Positions 1-8,500 of a stretch of 30,467 bases of DNA are shown in pieces (position 1 is the stretch's first letter; each line of letters opens with the position of its first letter). A program made the translations under genes and the position numbers. The notes beneath the pieces were generated by a model. That model had not been told where the DNA came from. It saw only the letters and a list, made by a program, of their open reading frames with translations, and made no database searches. This DNA comes from JBOFFC01 sp051648405 (GTDB lineage: Bacteria > Planctomycetota > Planctomycetia > Pirellulales > Lacipirellulaceae). The stretch is taken from positions 1 through 30,467 of the forward strand of contig JBOFFC010000103.1 in the NCBI GenBank assembly GCA_051648405.1. Reading direction: 5' to 3'.

Positions 1-58
1 AGACCCCGGGGGCGATCTCTCGGTAGCCCTGCCGTAGCCACTTCTCGGCCCCGCTCAG
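1..58 (-). CDS. possible partial gene running off the left edge
   Basis: The minus strand is open from the stop of the transglutaminase (176-178) to the window edge. The last stretch reads SGAEKWLRQGYREIAPGV, with strongly GC-biased third positions and a normal-looking amino-acid mix, unlike the preceding bases. No ATG, GTG or TTG start lies in this frame between 178 and 1; a CTG at 56-58 is the only nearby candidate. It could be the 5' end of a downstream gene with an unusual start, or chance openness in high-GC DNA. I do not recognise a family from so short a piece. Confidence 0.25.
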   Translation of the reverse strand, partial: MSGAEKWLRQGYREIAPGV

Positions 59-175
59 CGCCGTAGACGGATCAACAGGACCGTGGCTGCCAATGTCGCC
101 CCAGCCATGCGAAGGAGTGCGGTTCGCGGAACGGACACCGTATTCGCGCCCCTTCGCGGTTCCTTCCGTCCGTCC

Positions 176-1060
176 TCAGCGCGACTTCGCTTCGAGCGGC
201 GCCACGTCGACGCTGACGTGCATCGCCGGGTGGCCGCCGCCAAGGAACACGCCGCGCAGCGGGGGGACGTCGGCGTAGTCGCGCCCGCGGGCCGTGACGA
301 CGTGGTCCGTGCCGACGATCGTGTCGTTCGTGGGGTCGAACTCGACCCACCCCAGGTCGTCACCGCAGTAGACGCTCGCCCAGGCGTGCGACGCGTCGGC
401 GCCCACCAGCCGCGGCTTGCCGGGTGGGGGGAGCGTGCGGAGGTAGCCGCTGACGTACCGCGCTGGCAGACGCACCGACCGGGCGGCCGCGATCATCACG
501 TGCGCGAAGTCCTGGCAGACACCGCGCCCGAGGTCGAAGGCCTCTTCGACGGGGGTCCCCACGTGCGTGGCGCTCGGGTCGTACTCGAAGTCCTCGTGGA
601 CCCGCGCGTTCAGTTTGAGCAGCGCCGCGAGGACCGGGCGACCGGGAGTGAACGACTCGGCCGCGTAGCGGTCGATCGACTCGAAGGCCGGTGCGCGGGG
701 GGACGGGAAACGGAATTGGTCGAGCGTGTGCTTCTGCGGCGCGGTGGGGCCGGCGACCGACTCCCACGGGGGTGACCCGGCCGCGTCGGCGACGGTGGCC
801 TTCTGCGGCTGGACCTCGACCTCGGTGGTCGCCGTCACTTCCAGCGACGCGTACCCCTCGTGGAACTGCAGCCCCACGACGTGGTTGCCGAAGTAATCGC
901 GCCGCGCGTTGCGGACCGATGGGAGGGGCGTCACGCGCAGCGAGTGCGCCTGCACCGTCTGGCGATCGTCGTCAAGCGGTCGCAGCCACAGCTCGTTGTA
1001 CCCGACCGACACCCGGCTCTTGCCGGCGTAGCGGGTGGCGTGGGTGATGCGGTAGCGCAT
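176..1060 (-). CDS. transglutaminase-like cysteine protease family protein
   Basis: A 294-residue cytoplasmic-looking protein with no signal peptide. Residues 1-85 match the bacterial transglutaminase N-terminal domain (starts MRYRITHATRY), and residues about 150-250 form the transglutaminase core. The catalytic triad is visible: Cys182 in GRGVCQDFAH, His225 in ASHAWASV and Asp242 in VEFDPTND. The C-terminus (YADVPPLRGVFLGGG) is the usual end of stand-alone members, so the gene is complete. It is the last gene of the minus-strand ATP-grasp/alpha-E cluster, 126 bp downstream of the fused ATP-grasp/alpha-E gene. Family members are predicted to hydrolyse or form amide/isopeptide bonds; the substrate is unknown. 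No clear Shine-Dalgarno precedes the ATG at 1060, so the start rests on fit to the family. Confidence 0.93.
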   Translation of the reverse strand: MRYRITHATRYAGKSRVSVGYNELWLRPLDDDRQTVQAHSLRVTPLPSVRNARRDYFGNHVVGLQFHEGYASLEVTATTEVEVQPQKATVADAAGSPPWESVAGPTAPQKHTLDQFRFPSPRAPAFESIDRYAAESFTPGRPVLAALLKLNARVHEDFEYDPSATHVGTPVEEAFDLGRGVCQDFAHVMIAAARSVRLPARYVSGYLRTLPPPGKPRLVGADASHAWASVYCGDDLGWVEFDPTNDTIVGTDHVVTARGRDYADVPPLRGVFLGGGHPAMHVSVDVAPLEAKSR

Positions 1061-1186
1061 GGGGAGTTGATAGATGACAGAGGTTGGATGATAGAGGGGT
1101 GATCGAGGATGGACGAGCAGTCGGCAGCGATCAGTGCTTAGTATCTATCATCCATCATCCATCATCTGCCATCGATCATCTCTCCG
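1061..1186. repeat. heptad-phased imperfect inverted repeat (ATCATCC type)
   Basis: The 126-bp gap between two genes of the cluster is almost entirely a low-complexity inverted repeat. The right arm (about 1143-1184) is a series of 7-mers such as atcatcc, atcatct, gccatcg. The left arm (about 1068-1112) is a series of complementary-type 7-mers such as gatagat, gttggat, gatagag. The arms pair only imperfectly, roughly two thirds of positions in an ungapped alignment. The sequence is much more A/T-rich than its surroundings. It could form an RNA hairpin between the two coding regions. Confidence 0.75.
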
Positions 1187-3730
1187 TTACCCGATCTGCC
1201 GTGCCGGGCCGGAGTGAACCAGGTACTCGCTGGTGAGGACGTCGACGAGCTCGGAGAGGCGGCGGTCGGAGTCCTTCAGCAGCGCCAGCACGCGCGTCGG
1301 GGGGTCCTCGCACAGGTCCTCGAGCCTCAGCATCCGCGCGTCGAACAGCGCGACGGCGATGACCCGCTCGTCGGGGTCCACGAGCGGGTTGCGGCCGGCG
1401 TCGGGGAGGGCATCGACGTGGTCGGCGGCCCGCGCGAGCTCGTGGGAGAGCGACTTGGGGTTCGTCTCGTCGACGATCACCAGGTCCAACACCGCGTGCT
1501 GTTGCACGCGGTCGAGGTACCGCGAGCGGTACGTCATCTGGCAATCGACGAGCTCGAGCAGCGTCCGCAGGACGGCGCGCTGCGCGAGGTGGTCGGCCTC
1601 GAGCGCGACGCGCGTCAGCCCGGCGACGCCGCGGGCCGACTCGATCCGTCGGCCGATGTCGAGGAACCGCCAGGCGGGGCCGCGGATCATCCCCTCTTGG
1701 ATCAGCCCCACCGCCGCCGCGAGGCCCCCCAGCAGCGGGTCGAGCCGGGCGAGCAACTCGCCGCAGTCGGCCGGGGGCTGTGTTGCGGCGCCGAGGTACT
1801 CGTTCGCCGCCCCGTAGAGGCGGCGCCACGCGTCGGGACTCAGCCAGTTGCGCGACGCGAGGGCCAGGCGGCGCACCTCGGCGGTGGCCCGCGCCAGGCC
1901 GCGCGGCTCGTCGAGGTCGGTCGCGACGCGCGGCAGCTCGGCCGCCAGCGAAGGGAGCTGCCCGCTAAAATCTTCGAGGGAGAACCCGGGGTCGAGCTGA
2001 CCCTGCTGCGACAATGCTCGCACGAGCATCGGCAGCTCGGGGAACTCACCTTCCGTCTCGGCGTTCAGCCGTTCCGACGTCGCGCGCAGCAGGCGCGCGA
2101 GCAGCTCGCAGCGCTGCACCGACAGCCCGAGCCAAAACAGGTTGTCGGCGACGCGGCTGGGGAACATCGCGCCGGAACGCCGCAGTTGCGTCGGCTCCCC
2201 CGCCGGTTCGAGCAGCGACACGGTCTCGATCTGCCGGTCGGCGAGGACCCATAGGTCTTTGCTTTGATCGCCGGCGGTGATCGAAAGCTCCATCGGCGCG
2301 ACGGTGGGGGCGACGCGCACCAGTCCGCCGGGGAGCGCCAAATAGCCGCTGTCCGCCGCGCCTTCGTTCGCCGGTCGGCAGAGGAACGCCCGCACGGCGA
2401 CGTGGCCGCAGCCGATCTCGGTCGGCTCGCCGCGCCACGCCGGTGCGGCCGAGCGGGCGATCTTCTCCTGGGCTACGTACTGCGACGGGTCGGCGGCCAT
2501 CCGTGCGCGGAGGTGCTGCACGCGTTCGGCGCTCAGTTCCGAGACAACGAGCTCTTGGCCGCCGCTCGCCTGGAACGCCGGCTTCACGACGAGGTTCGCG
2601 AGGTTCGCCTCGACGTAGCGCCGCGACTCGGCGTCGCCGCACCACCAGGTGGCGATCGAGGGGAGCGCGAGCTCCTCGCCGAGCGTCGCTCGGCACAGCT
2701 TGGGTAGCAGCGCCATGAACACCGGCGCCTCGAGCAGGCTGCACCCCGGTGTGTTCACCAGCGCGACGTTCCCCGAGCGAACGACCTGCATCAGCCCCGG
2801 GACGCCGTGGTTCCAGGCCCCGCCGAGCTCGAGCGGGTCGAGCCCGCGCTCGGCGCCGCGGACGACAATCGCGTCGATCTGCGCGAGCCCATCGAGCGTC
2901 TTCAGGAAGACGTGCTCGCCGCGAACCGAGAGGTCTCCCCCTTCGACGAGGATGTACCCCAGGTAGCGCGCGAGGAACACGTCCTCGAAGTAGAACGGCG
3001 ACGACGGGCCGGTTGTCAGTAGCGCGACGCGGGGCGAATCGGTCTTGCCGGCGTAGCGCTGGGCGATCGACTCTTGCAGCGCGGCGAACCACGAGGCGAG
3101 CCGCTGGATCCCCACGTCGTGCAGCATCTTGGGAAGGCACTGCAGCGACACCAAGCGGTTCTCGAGCGCGAAGCCGAGCCCCGACGGCGCGTCGGTGCGG
3201 TCGGCCATTACGAACCACTGTCCGCTGGGGGAGCGCGCCATCTCGGCCGCGTAAAGCCCGAGGCGCGTCTCTTCGGAGGGCCTCAGATCGTGGAAGGCGC
3301 GGTGGAACGCCGGGTTGCGAAACAGCGCCTCGGCCGGAAACAGCCCCTCGTCCAGCAACCGTTGCGGCCCGTTGAGGTCGCGGGCCACGAGGTCCAGCAG
3401 CCGCGCCCGCTGGTCGAGGCCAGCCATCAACGACGACCACTCCTCGGCCGAGACGACCAGCGGCAGCAGGTCGAAGCGGAGGGGGCCGCGGGCCTTCTCC
3501 TCGTTCGAGAAGACGTCGAACGTGGCGCCGTCCTCGGCCAGGCGGCGGTTGGCCCGCAGCACGCGCCGCGCGAGCTCGCCCGAGGGGTACGCGTTCAGCG
3601 ACGCGAACGCCTGACGCCAGTGGGGTCGCGGAGCGCCGTGCTCGTCGAGGGCCTCGTTGTAGACGCTCGGGGGGCAGACGAACGCCGAGGTGCGCGGCGC
3701 CGCGACGGCCTGCTGCTGTTGCTGTTGCAT
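1187..3730 (-). CDS. fused circularly permuted ATP-grasp / alpha-E protein
   Basis: An 847-residue fusion. Residues about 20-495 are a circularly permuted ATP-grasp domain (formerly DUF404/DUF407) and residues about 520-835 an alpha-E helical domain. Compared with the intact paralogue at 8501-10006, several motifs are changed: EDN is ADR (176-178), YRRIDDD is VVRGAERG (near 289-296), the DDK after NAPG is lost (NTPGCSLLEAP, 326-336) and SSQGGGSKD is TAGDQSKD. In alpha-E the ER signature is QR (539-540) and a later ER is ES. KP and SGG elements remain. The ATG at 3730 has a strong purine-rich Shine-Dalgarno (gaggaggaggg) about 9 nt upstream and is followed by a run of six Gln codons. The family is predicted to ligate peptides; this copy may be divergent or inactive. 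It lies between the two transglutaminase genes. Confidence 0.9.
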   Translation of the reverse strand: MQQQQQQAVAAPRTSAFVCPPSVYNEALDEHGAPRPHWRQAFASLNAYPSGELARRVLRANRRLAEDGATFDVFSNEEKARGPLRFDLLPLVVSAEEWSSLMAGLDQRARLLDLVARDLNGPQRLLDEGLFPAEALFRNPAFHRAFHDLRPSEETRLGLYAAEMARSPSGQWFVMADRTDAPSGLGFALENRLVSLQCLPKMLHDVGIQRLASWFAALQESIAQRYAGKTDSPRVALLTTGPSSPFYFEDVFLARYLGYILVEGGDLSVRGEHVFLKTLDGLAQIDAIVVRGAERGLDPLELGGAWNHGVPGLMQVVRSGNVALVNTPGCSLLEAPVFMALLPKLCRATLGEELALPSIATWWCGDAESRRYVEANLANLVVKPAFQASGGQELVVSELSAERVQHLRARMAADPSQYVAQEKIARSAAPAWRGEPTEIGCGHVAVRAFLCRPANEGAADSGYLALPGGLVRVAPTVAPMELSITAGDQSKDLWVLADRQIETVSLLEPAGEPTQLRRSGAMFPSRVADNLFWLGLSVQRCELLARLLRATSERLNAETEGEFPELPMLVRALSQQGQLDPGFSLEDFSGQLPSLAAELPRVATDLDEPRGLARATAEVRRLALASRNWLSPDAWRRLYGAANEYLGAATQPPADCGELLARLDPLLGGLAAAVGLIQEGMIRGPAWRFLDIGRRIESARGVAGLTRVALEADHLAQRAVLRTLLELVDCQMTYRSRYLDRVQQHAVLDLVIVDETNPKSLSHELARAADHVDALPDAGRNPLVDPDERVIAVALFDARMLRLEDLCEDPPTRVLALLKDSDRRLSELVDVLTSEYLVHSGPARQIG

Positions 3731-3737
3731 GCGTTGC

Positions 3738-3748
3738 GCCCTCCTCCT
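3738..3748 (-). promoter_or_regulatory. strong Shine-Dalgarno of the fused ATP-grasp/alpha-E gene
   Basis: On the minus strand the sequence gaggaggaggg lies about 7-9 nt before the ATG at 3730. It is by far the clearest ribosome-binding site in this cluster, where most genes have weak or no Shine-Dalgarno. It fixes the start at the polyglutamine N-terminus. Confidence 0.6.
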
Positions 3749-3853
3749 CCGCGGCGAGGCGGTCGTTCTCGTCGATCCGTCGAAAACACAGCCGGCCGCG
3801 AAAACAAAGCTAGCCGTCAGAAAAGCGGACCGTTTGCTCTGTGAAGCCTGTCG

Positions 3854-3882
3854 GGCCCCTCGCTCAAGCTTTTCGCGAGGGC
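3854..3882 (-). terminator. possible hairpin after the transglutaminase-DUF2126 gene
   Basis: Arms gcccctcgc (3854-3862) and gcgagggc (3875-3882) pair around an A/T-rich loop, starting 5 nt beyond the stop of the upstream minus-strand gene. There is no T-run on the minus strand, so it may attenuate or process the message rather than terminate it. The 156-bp gap 3731-3886 otherwise contains A-rich tracts and could carry a promoter for the next gene. Confidence 0.35.
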
Positions 3883-3886
3883 CACT

Positions 3887-6800
3887 CTAGGCGCCGGGCC
3901 AGCGAAGGTCGAGGGTGCAGGGGGCGTCGGGGTGTGGGTCGGCGACCCGCGTCGTCATCGGGCCCGTCGTGTGCCCCAGGTTCGAGAACCGCGCGGCCCG
4001 CCGGCTCTCGGCCTCGAGTGCGTTCACCGGGAAGTTGCTGCTGTTCACGCCCCCCGGGTGGCCGACGTGGTAGGTGCAGCCGCCGATCGAGCGCTCGCTC
4101 GCCAAGTCGACGAGGTCGAACACCAGCGGCGCGCTCACGGGGATCGTCGGGTGCAGGCAACTCGGCGGTTGCCACGCGCGGTAACGCACCCCTGCCACAC
4201 GCTCGCCGAACACGCCGGTCCGTTGCAGCGGAAGCCTGCGGCCGTTGCAGCAGACGGCGTAACGGTCGCTCGTCAGCCCGGTGACGTGGACCTGCATCCG
4301 CTCGACCGACGAATCAACGAAGCGGGTCGTCCCGCCGGCGCCCGGCTCTTCGCCGAGCACGTGCCAAGGCTCGATCGCCGTCCGCAGCTCGAGCGCCATC
4401 CCGTTGTGCTCGACCGTGCCGACGTGCGGGAAGCGGAACTCGAAGTGCGGCGCGAACCAGTCGATCGGCATCTTCAGGCCGGCTTCGTCGAGGTCGTCGA
4501 GCACCTCGCGCAAGTCGCGGTCGAGGAACAGCGGCAAGAGGAAGCGGTCGTGGATCGCCGTCCCCCACCGCGCCAAACGGTGCTTGTAGGGGCGATCCCA
4601 GAACATCGTCACGAGCGACCGCACGAGCAGTTGCTGCACGAGGCTCATGCGGCTGTGCGGCGGCATCTCGAAGGCCCGCAACTCGACGAGGCCCAGGCGC
4701 CCCGAGGTGCTGTCGGGCGAGTAGAGTTTGTCGATGCAGAACTCGGCGCGGTGCGTGTTGCCGGTGAGGTCCACCAGCAAGTGACGCAGCACGCGATCGA
4801 CGATCCACGGCGGGACCGAGCGCGGCTTCGACCCGTTGAGGTGATGGCCGTTCGCCGCGTGGCCGTTGAGCGGGGCGTCGGCGTGCGGGGCGTCGGGGAT
4901 CTGCTCCAGCGCCAGCTCGAGCTCGTACAGCGCGTCGCGGCGCCCTTCGTCGATTCGAGGCGACTGGCTCGTCGGACCGACGAACAGACCGGAGAACAGG
5001 TACGACAGCGAGGGGTGGTTGTTCCAGTAGGCGATCATGCTGCGAAGCACGTCGGGGCGGCGCAGGAACGGGCTGTCGGCGGCGGTCGGGCCGCCGAGCA
5101 CCACGTGGTTCCCACCGCCGGTGCCGCTGTGGCGCCCGTCGAGCTGGAACTTTTCGGTCCCGAGGCGCGTCAGCCGCGCCTCGTCGTAGATCGCTGTCGT
5201 GATCTCCTTGAGCTCGTCCCAGCTCGAAGCGGGCTGCACGTTGACCTCGAGGACGCCGGGGTCGGGCGTGACCTTGATCGAACGCACGCGCGGGTCAGGG
5301 GGGGGCAAGTACCCCTCGATGACAACCGCCTGATCGAGCGACTCGGCGGTCTCCTCGACTGTGGCGAGCAGTTCGAGGTAGTCCTCGAGCGTGCTCGTGG
5401 GGGGCATGAAGACGTGCATCCGTCCGTCGCGCGGCTCGACGCAAAGCGCCGTCCGCAAGACGTACGGCGGCAGGCTCGCCGGGGCAAGGCGCGAGCGCTC
5501 GCGCTGGACGATGCGCTCGGCAACGACCGTCCCGCCGCCGCGCTCGGCGCGCCGCACCTGCGACACAGTGCGGGCCTCTGACAAACCGTCGCCGTCGCGG
5601 CCGCGCAGCGAGGCCGGCAGCAGCGTCTCGTAGTCGGGCAGCGGGGCGAACGCGACGCTCGGATCGACGGCGTAAGCCATCCCCGGATCGACCGCCGCGA
5701 TCGACGGGGGGAGGCACTCGAGCGGCAGCCGCAATCCGATTGGCGAGTCGCCGGGGATCAGCAGCAGTCGCTCCGAGCGAGTTGGCCAAGGACCGGTCGC
5801 CCAGCCGAGCCCCCCCACGCCCCACGCCTTGCCGATCGGCAGGATGTAGCCGACGGGCGTGCGGATTCCGCGGGCGAGGGTCCGGGCGAGGCGCCGGCGT
5901 TCTTCGGGCGATTCGAGGTCGTGCTCGTCGGGATCGACCCCCAGCGGGAGCCGCGCTTCGGCCGTCACCGGGTCGAGCGGGTTCTCGTACGCGGCGCGGA
6001 CGTGCTCGTCGGAGACGCCGAGGCGGTCGCACAGCTCGCTGACGAACTCCGCCGCGTGCGGGGCCGTCGCGCTCCCCGGCACGGCGACGTCGGCGAGCAG
6101 CACGTCGTTCCGCCAGATTGGCTGCCCGTCGGCTCGCCACAGGCAACTGTACGACCAGCGCGGGAGCGACTCCCCCGGGTACCACTTCCCTTGACCGAAG
6201 TGCAGCAGGCCCGAGGGGGCGAAGCGGTCCTTTAGGCGGCGGATCAGCTCGTCGGACTTGTCTTGCTTGTCGGGGCCGACGGCGGCCGTGTTCCATTCGG
6301 GGCCGTCCATGTCGTCGATCGAGACGAACGTCGGCTCGCCCCCCATCGTCAGGCGGACGTCGGCGGCACGCAGACGCTCATCGACCTGTTGGCCGAGGGC
6401 ATCGACTTCGGCCCACTGCGCCTCGGTGTACGGCTTGGTGACGCGCGGGCTCTCGTGGATCCGGGTCACGGTCATCGCGAAGTCGAACTCGGTCTCGCAC
6501 GGCCCGAGGCCGCCGGAGATCGGGGCCGCCGATTGCGGGCTCGGCGTCGCGGCAAGCGGCAAGTGCCCTTCGCCGGCGAACAGCCCCGAAGTCGGATCGA
6601 CCCCCACCCAGCCGGCGCCCGGCAGGAAGGCCTCGGTCCACGCGTGCAGGTCCGTGAAGTCGTTCTCCGGGCCCGACGGGCCGTCGAGCGACTCCTGGTC
6701 CGCGGCGAGCTGGATCAGGTAGCCCGACACGAACCGCGCGGCGATCCCCAGTCGGCGGAGCACCTGCACCAACAGCCAAGCCGAATCGCGGCACGACCCG

Positions 6801-7330
6801 GAGCGCTTGGCGAGCGTCTCGTCGGGGGACTGAACCCCCGGCTCGAGGCGGATCAAGTAGCCGATGTCGTTCTGGACCTGGCGATTGAGGTCGACCAGGA
6901 AGTCGATCGTCCGCCGGCGCGTGGTGTTGACCGTGCGGAGGTACTCATCGACGAGCGGCAGGTCGGGGAGCGGCTCGAGGTACGCGGCGAGCTCCTTGCG
7001 CTGCTCGTCCGAGTACGTGAACGGGAACGTCTCCGCCTGCTCCTCGACGAAGAAGTCGAACGGGTTGATCGACGCCAGCTCGGCCACCAGATCGACCGAC
7101 ACGCGGAACTCGGTGGTCGGCGAGTGGAACACCAGCCGCGCAAGGAAGTTCCCGAACGGGTCCTGCTGCCAGTTGCAGAAATGGTCGCCCGGATTCACCG
7201 TCAGCGAGTACGCCCGGACCGGCGTGCGGCAGTGCGCGGCGGGGCGCAAGCGGACGGTCTGCGCACCGAGCTGCACGCGCCGGTCGTAGCGGTAGATGGT
7301 GTCGTGGTGCAGGGCGACGCGGATCGACAT
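3887..7330 (-). CDS. transglutaminase fused to DUF2126 putative amidoligase
   Basis: A 1147-residue protein. Residues 1-90 are the bacterial transglutaminase N-terminal domain, about 140-260 the transglutaminase core with triad Cys180 (RSGSCRDSAW), His229 (DLHAWTEA) and Asp245 (GVDPTSG). About 320-1147 is DUF2126, recognised by LTMGGEPTFVSIDD, FGQGKWYPGE, GRHSGTGGGNHVVLGGP and VELRAFEMPPH. The size is normal for this architecture. DUF2126 is annotated as a putative amidoligase, so one polypeptide may both make and cut or transfer amide bonds. The ATG at 7330 (MSIRVALHH) was chosen because it matches the family start; an upstream in-frame ATG at 7369 would add 13 residues of low quality. It lies 75 bp downstream of the alpha-E gene, in the same direction, suggesting co-transcription. 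Confidence 0.93.
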   Translation of the reverse strand: MSIRVALHHDTIYRYDRRVQLGAQTVRLRPAAHCRTPVRAYSLTVNPGDHFCNWQQDPFGNFLARLVFHSPTTEFRVSVDLVAELASINPFDFFVEEQAETFPFTYSDEQRKELAAYLEPLPDLPLVDEYLRTVNTTRRRTIDFLVDLNRQVQNDIGYLIRLEPGVQSPDETLAKRSGSCRDSAWLLVQVLRRLGIAARFVSGYLIQLAADQESLDGPSGPENDFTDLHAWTEAFLPGAGWVGVDPTSGLFAGEGHLPLAATPSPQSAAPISGGLGPCETEFDFAMTVTRIHESPRVTKPYTEAQWAEVDALGQQVDERLRAADVRLTMGGEPTFVSIDDMDGPEWNTAAVGPDKQDKSDELIRRLKDRFAPSGLLHFGQGKWYPGESLPRWSYSCLWRADGQPIWRNDVLLADVAVPGSATAPHAAEFVSELCDRLGVSDEHVRAAYENPLDPVTAEARLPLGVDPDEHDLESPEERRRLARTLARGIRTPVGYILPIGKAWGVGGLGWATGPWPTRSERLLLIPGDSPIGLRLPLECLPPSIAAVDPGMAYAVDPSVAFAPLPDYETLLPASLRGRDGDGLSEARTVSQVRRAERGGGTVVAERIVQRERSRLAPASLPPYVLRTALCVEPRDGRMHVFMPPTSTLEDYLELLATVEETAESLDQAVVIEGYLPPPDPRVRSIKVTPDPGVLEVNVQPASSWDELKEITTAIYDEARLTRLGTEKFQLDGRHSGTGGGNHVVLGGPTAADSPFLRRPDVLRSMIAYWNNHPSLSYLFSGLFVGPTSQSPRIDEGRRDALYELELALEQIPDAPHADAPLNGHAANGHHLNGSKPRSVPPWIVDRVLRHLLVDLTGNTHRAEFCIDKLYSPDSTSGRLGLVELRAFEMPPHSRMSLVQQLLVRSLVTMFWDRPYKHRLARWGTAIHDRFLLPLFLDRDLREVLDDLDEAGLKMPIDWFAPHFEFRFPHVGTVEHNGMALELRTAIEPWHVLGEEPGAGGTTRFVDSSVERMQVHVTGLTSDRYAVCCNGRRLPLQRTGVFGERVAGVRYRAWQPPSCLHPTIPVSAPLVFDLVDLASERSIGGCTYHVGHPGGVNSSNFPVNALEAESRRAARFSNLGHTTGPMTTRVADPHPDAPCTLDLRWPGA

Positions 7331-7405
7331 GACGGCGGAGATTCTTTTGGCGCTGGCGGGGGGGGGCACGGGCGGAGAGACTGCGCCGGAGTTGACCGAT
7401 GGCGA

Positions 7406-8374
7406 TTAAGACTGAGACTGCAACTGAACGGGGGGGGTGGGGACGCGGAAGAACTCGTCGTAGACCGCCTCGGCGATCGCGTTGACGCGGGACTGGAAAT
7501 CATCGACGAACTCGTGCAGTCCCGCGCCGATCACTTCATCGACTCCCGTGTAGTTCAGCCGCCCCGCGAGCTGCCCGAGTAGTTGCTCGGCCGGGATCGA
7601 GAACGCGCCGGGCTGCGAGCCGGTGATCGCCCGCAGCCGCTCTTCGGCTTGCGTGATGCAGAACCGCATCGAGCGCGGGAAGAGGCGGTCGAACACCAAG
7701 AAATCGACAACGTTCCGCGGGCTGATCCGCCCGAACCGCTTGCGGTACATGTGCAGGGCGCTGGTCGATTCGAGCAGCGCCGACCATTGCACGACGTCGA
7801 GCGCTTGGCCAACCAGCGACGCGTTGGGGAGCAGCGTGAAGTACTTCACGTCGAGGATCCGCGACGACTTGTCGGCCCGTTCGAGCAGCAGACCCAACTG
7901 CCCGAAGCTCCACCGTTCGTCGTGCGACAGCGTCGCCGACGTGACGCCGATCACCTGGTGGCTCGACCGTAACACACGCTGCAGCAGCGAGTGCGGGTTG
8001 TCGATGTGCAACTGCGACTCGCGCACGGCGTCCTGCATCTGCAGGTAGAAACGGTTGATCGCTTGCCACTGGGGGACCGTGATTTCGCCGCGGATCGAAC
8101 GGGCGTTCTCGCGGGCCGCGCGGACGCACGACAGGATCGAGTTGCCGTTCTCCTCGTCGAACAGCACGAACCGCAGAACGTTCTCGCGCGAGTAACCCCC
8201 GGGTCGTTGGTCGAACTCCTCCTCGTCGCCGCTGGCGTAGACAAGGGTCGACCACTGCGCATCGACCCCCCCCAGCGACAGCGACTGGACCACGCCGATA
8301 AAGCGCGCGACGTTCTCGGCCCGCTCGACGTAGCGGTGCATCCAGTAGATCGAGTCGGCGACGCGGCTGAGCAC
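7406..8374 (-). CDS. alpha-E domain protein (stand-alone)
   Basis: A 322-residue, mostly helical protein of the alpha-E family (predicted alpha-helical domain with conserved ER motif). The start LSRVADSIYW, the first ER in RYVERAENVAR and a second in LLLERADKSSR are intact. The usual family N-terminus begins exactly at the GTG at 8374; the longer open frame reaches an ATG at 8467 but the extra 31 residues are encoded by an intergenic repeat and are not family-like. The function is unknown; it almost always neighbours circularly permuted ATP-grasp genes and is taken to be its partner. It follows the ATP-grasp gene by 126 bp and precedes the transglutaminase-DUF2126 gene. Confidence 0.9.
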   Translation of the reverse strand: MLSRVADSIYWMHRYVERAENVARFIGVVQSLSLGGVDAQWSTLVYASGDEEEFDQRPGGYSRENVLRFVLFDEENGNSILSCVRAARENARSIRGEITVPQWQAINRFYLQMQDAVRESQLHIDNPHSLLQRVLRSSHQVIGVTSATLSHDERWSFGQLGLLLERADKSSRILDVKYFTLLPNASLVGQALDVVQWSALLESTSALHMYRKRFGRISPRNVVDFLVFDRLFPRSMRFCITQAEERLRAITGSQPGAFSIPAEQLLGQLAGRLNYTGVDEVIGAGLHEFVDDFQSRVNAIAEAVYDEFFRVPTPPVQLQSQS

Positions 8375-8396
8375 GGCAAGGACCGGAACGCGGAGG

Positions 8397-8500
8397 GTGG
8401 AATTCGGAATGCGGAAGTGCGCAGTGATCGCCGCGGAACTCGGCTTGCAACGCGGGGCCCACGCCATTCCGCATTCCGCACTCCGACTGCCGCACTCAGC
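8397..8500. repeat. heptad-phased inverted repeat (ATTCCGC type)
   Basis: This repeat fills most of the 126-bp gap between the ATP-grasp and alpha-E genes. The right side reads as consecutive 7-mers (cattccg, cattccg, cactccg, actgccg, cactcag); the left side carries the complementary series (ggaattc, ggaatgc, ggaagtg). A perfect 12-bp stem forms between cggaatgcggaa (8405-8416) and its complement at 8467-8478. The motif resembles low-complexity intergenic elements scattered in planctomycete and other genomes, which often create spurious peptides of the FRIPHSAFR kind. Confidence 0.8.

Noticed and set aside
55..363. Minus-strand frame ending in a hydrophobic stretch plus LRR, similar to a PEP-CTERM tail
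   Set aside because: No PEP box, and most of it overlaps the transglutaminase in another frame; likely chance.
1214..2254. Long plus-strand open frame (346 codons) opposite the fused ATP-grasp gene
   Set aside because: It is antisense to a well-supported gene, is Arg/Glu/Gln-rich and has no recognisable motif; long antisense frames are expected at this GC content.
3932..5581. Plus-strand open frame of 549 codons opposite the transglutaminase-DUF2126 gene
   Set aside because: Shadow of the strongly supported minus-strand gene; composition is that of antisense high-GC codons.
8375..8467. Upstream ATG start for the alpha-E protein
   Set aside because: The extra 31 residues come from the heptad repeat, while the family start fits the GTG at 8374.
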